Shown in pieces: positions 4,317 to 5,881 of a DNA stretch of 5,881 nucleotides (positions are counted from its first letter, which is position 1; each line of letters opens with the position of its first letter). Made by a program: the position numbers and the translations under genes. Where the stretch lies: contig JAFLEG010000311.1 of assembly GCA_017302195.1 (NCBI GenBank), positions 1 through 5,881 of the forward strand. The letters are read 5' to 3'. The notes under the pieces are model-generated. The model saw only the letters and a program-made list of their open reading frames with translations, was not told where the DNA came from and ran no database searches. The DNA comes from Verrucomicrobiota bacterium (GTDB lineage: Bacteria; Verrucomicrobiota; Verrucomicrobiia; Limisphaerales; UBA9464).

Positions 4317-5881
4317 TCAGGCCGCCGTGGACAGAGCGCGCCGCGTCCCGGAGGTCTCGGCGAGCTTGGCCTCGATCCGTGCCACCAGGCTCTCGACGGT
4401 GAGCCCGTATTTGGACCTCAGATGATCCACGCTGCTGGCGTGCTCGATAAACTCATCGGGCCAGGCCAACCGGACCACCGGGGTGGCGATGCCGGCCTCG
4501 GAGAGGCATTCCAGCACGGCGCTTCCGTAGCCACCCATGGCCACATGATCCTCCAGGGTGGCCACGACATCCGCCGCCCCGCCGAAGAACTCGTGCATCG
4601 CCGTGTCGAGCGGCTTGAAATACCGCGGATTGATCACCGCGACATCCACCCCGCGCGCCGCGAGCTGATCGGCGGCCTCGCGGGCCAGGCGCAGCATGGG
4701 ACCCAGTCCAAACAGGGCCACCTTGGGGGCACCGGGCAGGCTGACGAAATGCCGGACGGTCTCCGCCTTGCCGATTTCCAGCACCACCGGCTGCTCCTTC
4801 ACGGGCACGCCCTCGCCGTTGCCCCGGGGATATCGGATCGCCACCGGATGCGCCTGGAAGGTCGCGGTGAACATCATGTCCTGCAGCTCATCCTCATTGG
4901 ACGGCGCCATGCCGATGATCCGGGGCAGGCACCGCAGGTAGGCGATGTCGAAGAGACCGTGATGCGTCGGACCGTCGTTGGCACTGAGGCTCGACCGGTC
5001 CATGCAGAAGATGACCGGCAGGTCCTGCAGGCAGACGTCGTGGTGGATGCAGTCGTAGGCCCGCTGGAGGAAGGTGCTGTAGATGGCCACCACCGGACGG
5101 AATCCCATCGTGGCCATTCCGGCGGCGAAGATCACCGCATGCTCCTCGGCGATGCCGACATCGTAATACTGCCCGGGCAGCGCCTGCTCCAGGAGCTTGA
5201 GGCTGGTCCCGCTGGGCATGGCGGCGGTGATCCCCACCACATTCTTGTTCTGTCCGCAGATCTTGACCATGGAGCGACCGAAGACCTCCTGCCACAGCGG
5301 GGCCGCTCCCGGCTTGGGCCCGGGCGTCTGGCCGGTCACCACATCGTACGGTCCCAGCCCGTGGAACTTCTCGGGCGACTTCAGGGCGGCGTCGAAACCG
5401 CGCCCCTTCTGCGTCAGCACATGGATCACCACCGGCTCCTGGCAGGTCTTGGCGAACTCCAGAGTGCTGATCAGGAGCGGCAGGTCGTGGCCGTCAATGG
5501 GACCGAGATAACGGAGCCCAAACTCCTCAAAGAGCATGGAGGATCCGTGCCCGCCGCGGCCATCCGATCCGGCGTTGGCGCCGGCATGCTCCAGTGCGAG
5601 GGAATTCACCACCCCCTTCAGGGCCTCCTCGGCCTTCTGCCCCAGCATGGACACCGTCTGGCCCTGCGGCAGCTTCTTGAGCCAGTGGCCGAATTCCTCC
5701 CGGAGCCGGTTGTACCGGGGGTTGGTGGTCAGCTTGCCCAGATAGGTCGAGATGGCGCCGACATTCTTGGCGATGGACCACTCGTTGTCGTTCAGGATGC
5801 CGATGAAGCGCTTGGTGGTGCCGGCGATGTTGTTCAGCGCCTCGAAGGAAATGCCGTTGGTGAGTGCCGCGTCGCCGAAGA
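4317..5881 (-). CDS. dxs: 1-deoxy-D-xylulose-5-phosphate synthase (C-terminal 520 residues; N-terminus beyond the window)
   Basis: DXS condenses pyruvate with glyceraldehyde-3-phosphate to DXP and CO2, using thiamine diphosphate and Mg2+. This is the first step of the MEP isoprenoid pathway and also feeds thiamine and pyridoxal synthesis. The frame is open to the right edge; the first full codon is at 5879-5877. Residues counted from there: the cofactor-binding motif GDAALTNG (2-9) and NDNEWSIAKNVGA (30-42), LFEEFGLRYLGPIDGHD (116-132), the catalytic region DVGIAEEHAV (240-249; E245 matches the conserved active-site Glu), STFLQRAYD (268-276), and DR...NDGPTHHG (294-308). The C-terminal transketolase-like domain includes VINPRYFKPLD and LEDHVAMGGYGSAV. 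About 150 N-terminal residues should be missing, judged from the E. coli enzyme. Compared with that enzyme, a Gly/Ala-rich stretch of about 19 residues is inserted at about 93-112. A GTG at 5652-5654 is internal, not the start. No terminator is seen after the stop. Confidence 0.96.
   Translation of the reverse strand, partial: FGDAALTNGISFEALNNIAGTTKRFIGILNDNEWSIAKNVGAISTYLGKLTTNPRYNRLREEFGHWLKKLPQGQTVSMLGQKAEEALKGVVNSLALEHAGANAGSDGRGGHGSSMLFEEFGLRYLGPIDGHDLPLLISTLEFAKTCQEPVVIHVLTQKGRGFDAALKSPEKFHGLGPYDVVTGQTPGPKPGAAPLWQEVFGRSMVKICGQNKNVVGITAAMPSGTSLKLLEQALPGQYYDVGIAEEHAVIFAAGMATMGFRPVVAIYSTFLQRAYDCIHHDVCLQDLPVIFCMDRSSLSANDGPTHHGLFDIAYLRCLPRIIGMAPSNEDELQDMMFTATFQAHPVAIRYPRGNGEGVPVKEQPVVLEIGKAETVRHFVSLPGAPKVALFGLGPMLRLAREAADQLAARGVDVAVINPRYFKPLDTAMHEFFGGAADVVATLEDHVAMGGYGSAVLECLSEAGIATPVVRLAWPDEFIEHASSVDHLRSKYGLTVESLVARIEAKLAETSGTRRALSTAA

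Noticed and set aside
4027..4425. 132-codon plus-strand frame starting with GTG in the gap
   Set aside because: It runs into the dxs 3' end on the opposite strand, has no domain or convincing ribosome-binding site, and its composition is like other shadow frames.
5652..5654. GTG as the start codon of dxs
   Set aside because: The frame continues upstream to the window edge and encodes the conserved GDAALTNG and NDNEWSI motifs, so the GTG is an internal Val codon.

Overview
High-GC bacterial DNA whose recognisable genes all lie on the minus strand. Read in the direction of transcription, from high to low coordinate, the order is: the C-terminal part of a 1-deoxy-D-xylulose-5-phosphate synthase (dxs), an approximately 570-base gap without a gene, a sigma-70 family factor, an intrinsic terminator, a WYL-domain transcriptional regulator, a MacA-like membrane-fusion adaptor, and the first residues of a MacB/LolD-type ABC transporter ATPase. 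The style of several proteins (DXS motifs GDAALTNG and NDNEWSI, a YafY-like WYL regulator, the adaptor architecture) suggests Verrucomicrobiota or a PVC relative. That is an inference from family memory, not a database result.

Layout: 1-9 is almost certainly Illumina adapter residue at a contig end, and it cuts the ABC ATPase inside its Walker A motif. 10-138 is the true ATPase start. 168-1493 is the adaptor, 29 bases upstream of the ATPase and so probably in the same operon. 1582-2574 is the WYL regulator, 88 bases upstream of the adaptor. 2611-2641 is a strong terminator that ends the sigma-factor transcript. 2677-3744 is the sigma factor, with a good Shine-Dalgarno sequence. 3745-4316 contains no convincing gene, only short repeats and palindromes. 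4317-5881 is dxs, which runs off the right edge.

Three units are visible: isoprenoid precursor synthesis (dxs), transcription initiation (an RpoD/RpoS-like sigma factor without region 1.1), and a putative regulator plus tripartite efflux or export module (WYL regulator, adaptor, ABC ATPase). The terminator separates the last unit from the sigma gene. These are known families. I found no convincing new biological system. The items most worth a second look are the adapter contamination, the regulator-exporter arrangement, the sigma N-terminal tail, the long non-coding gap, and a Gly-rich insertion in DXS.
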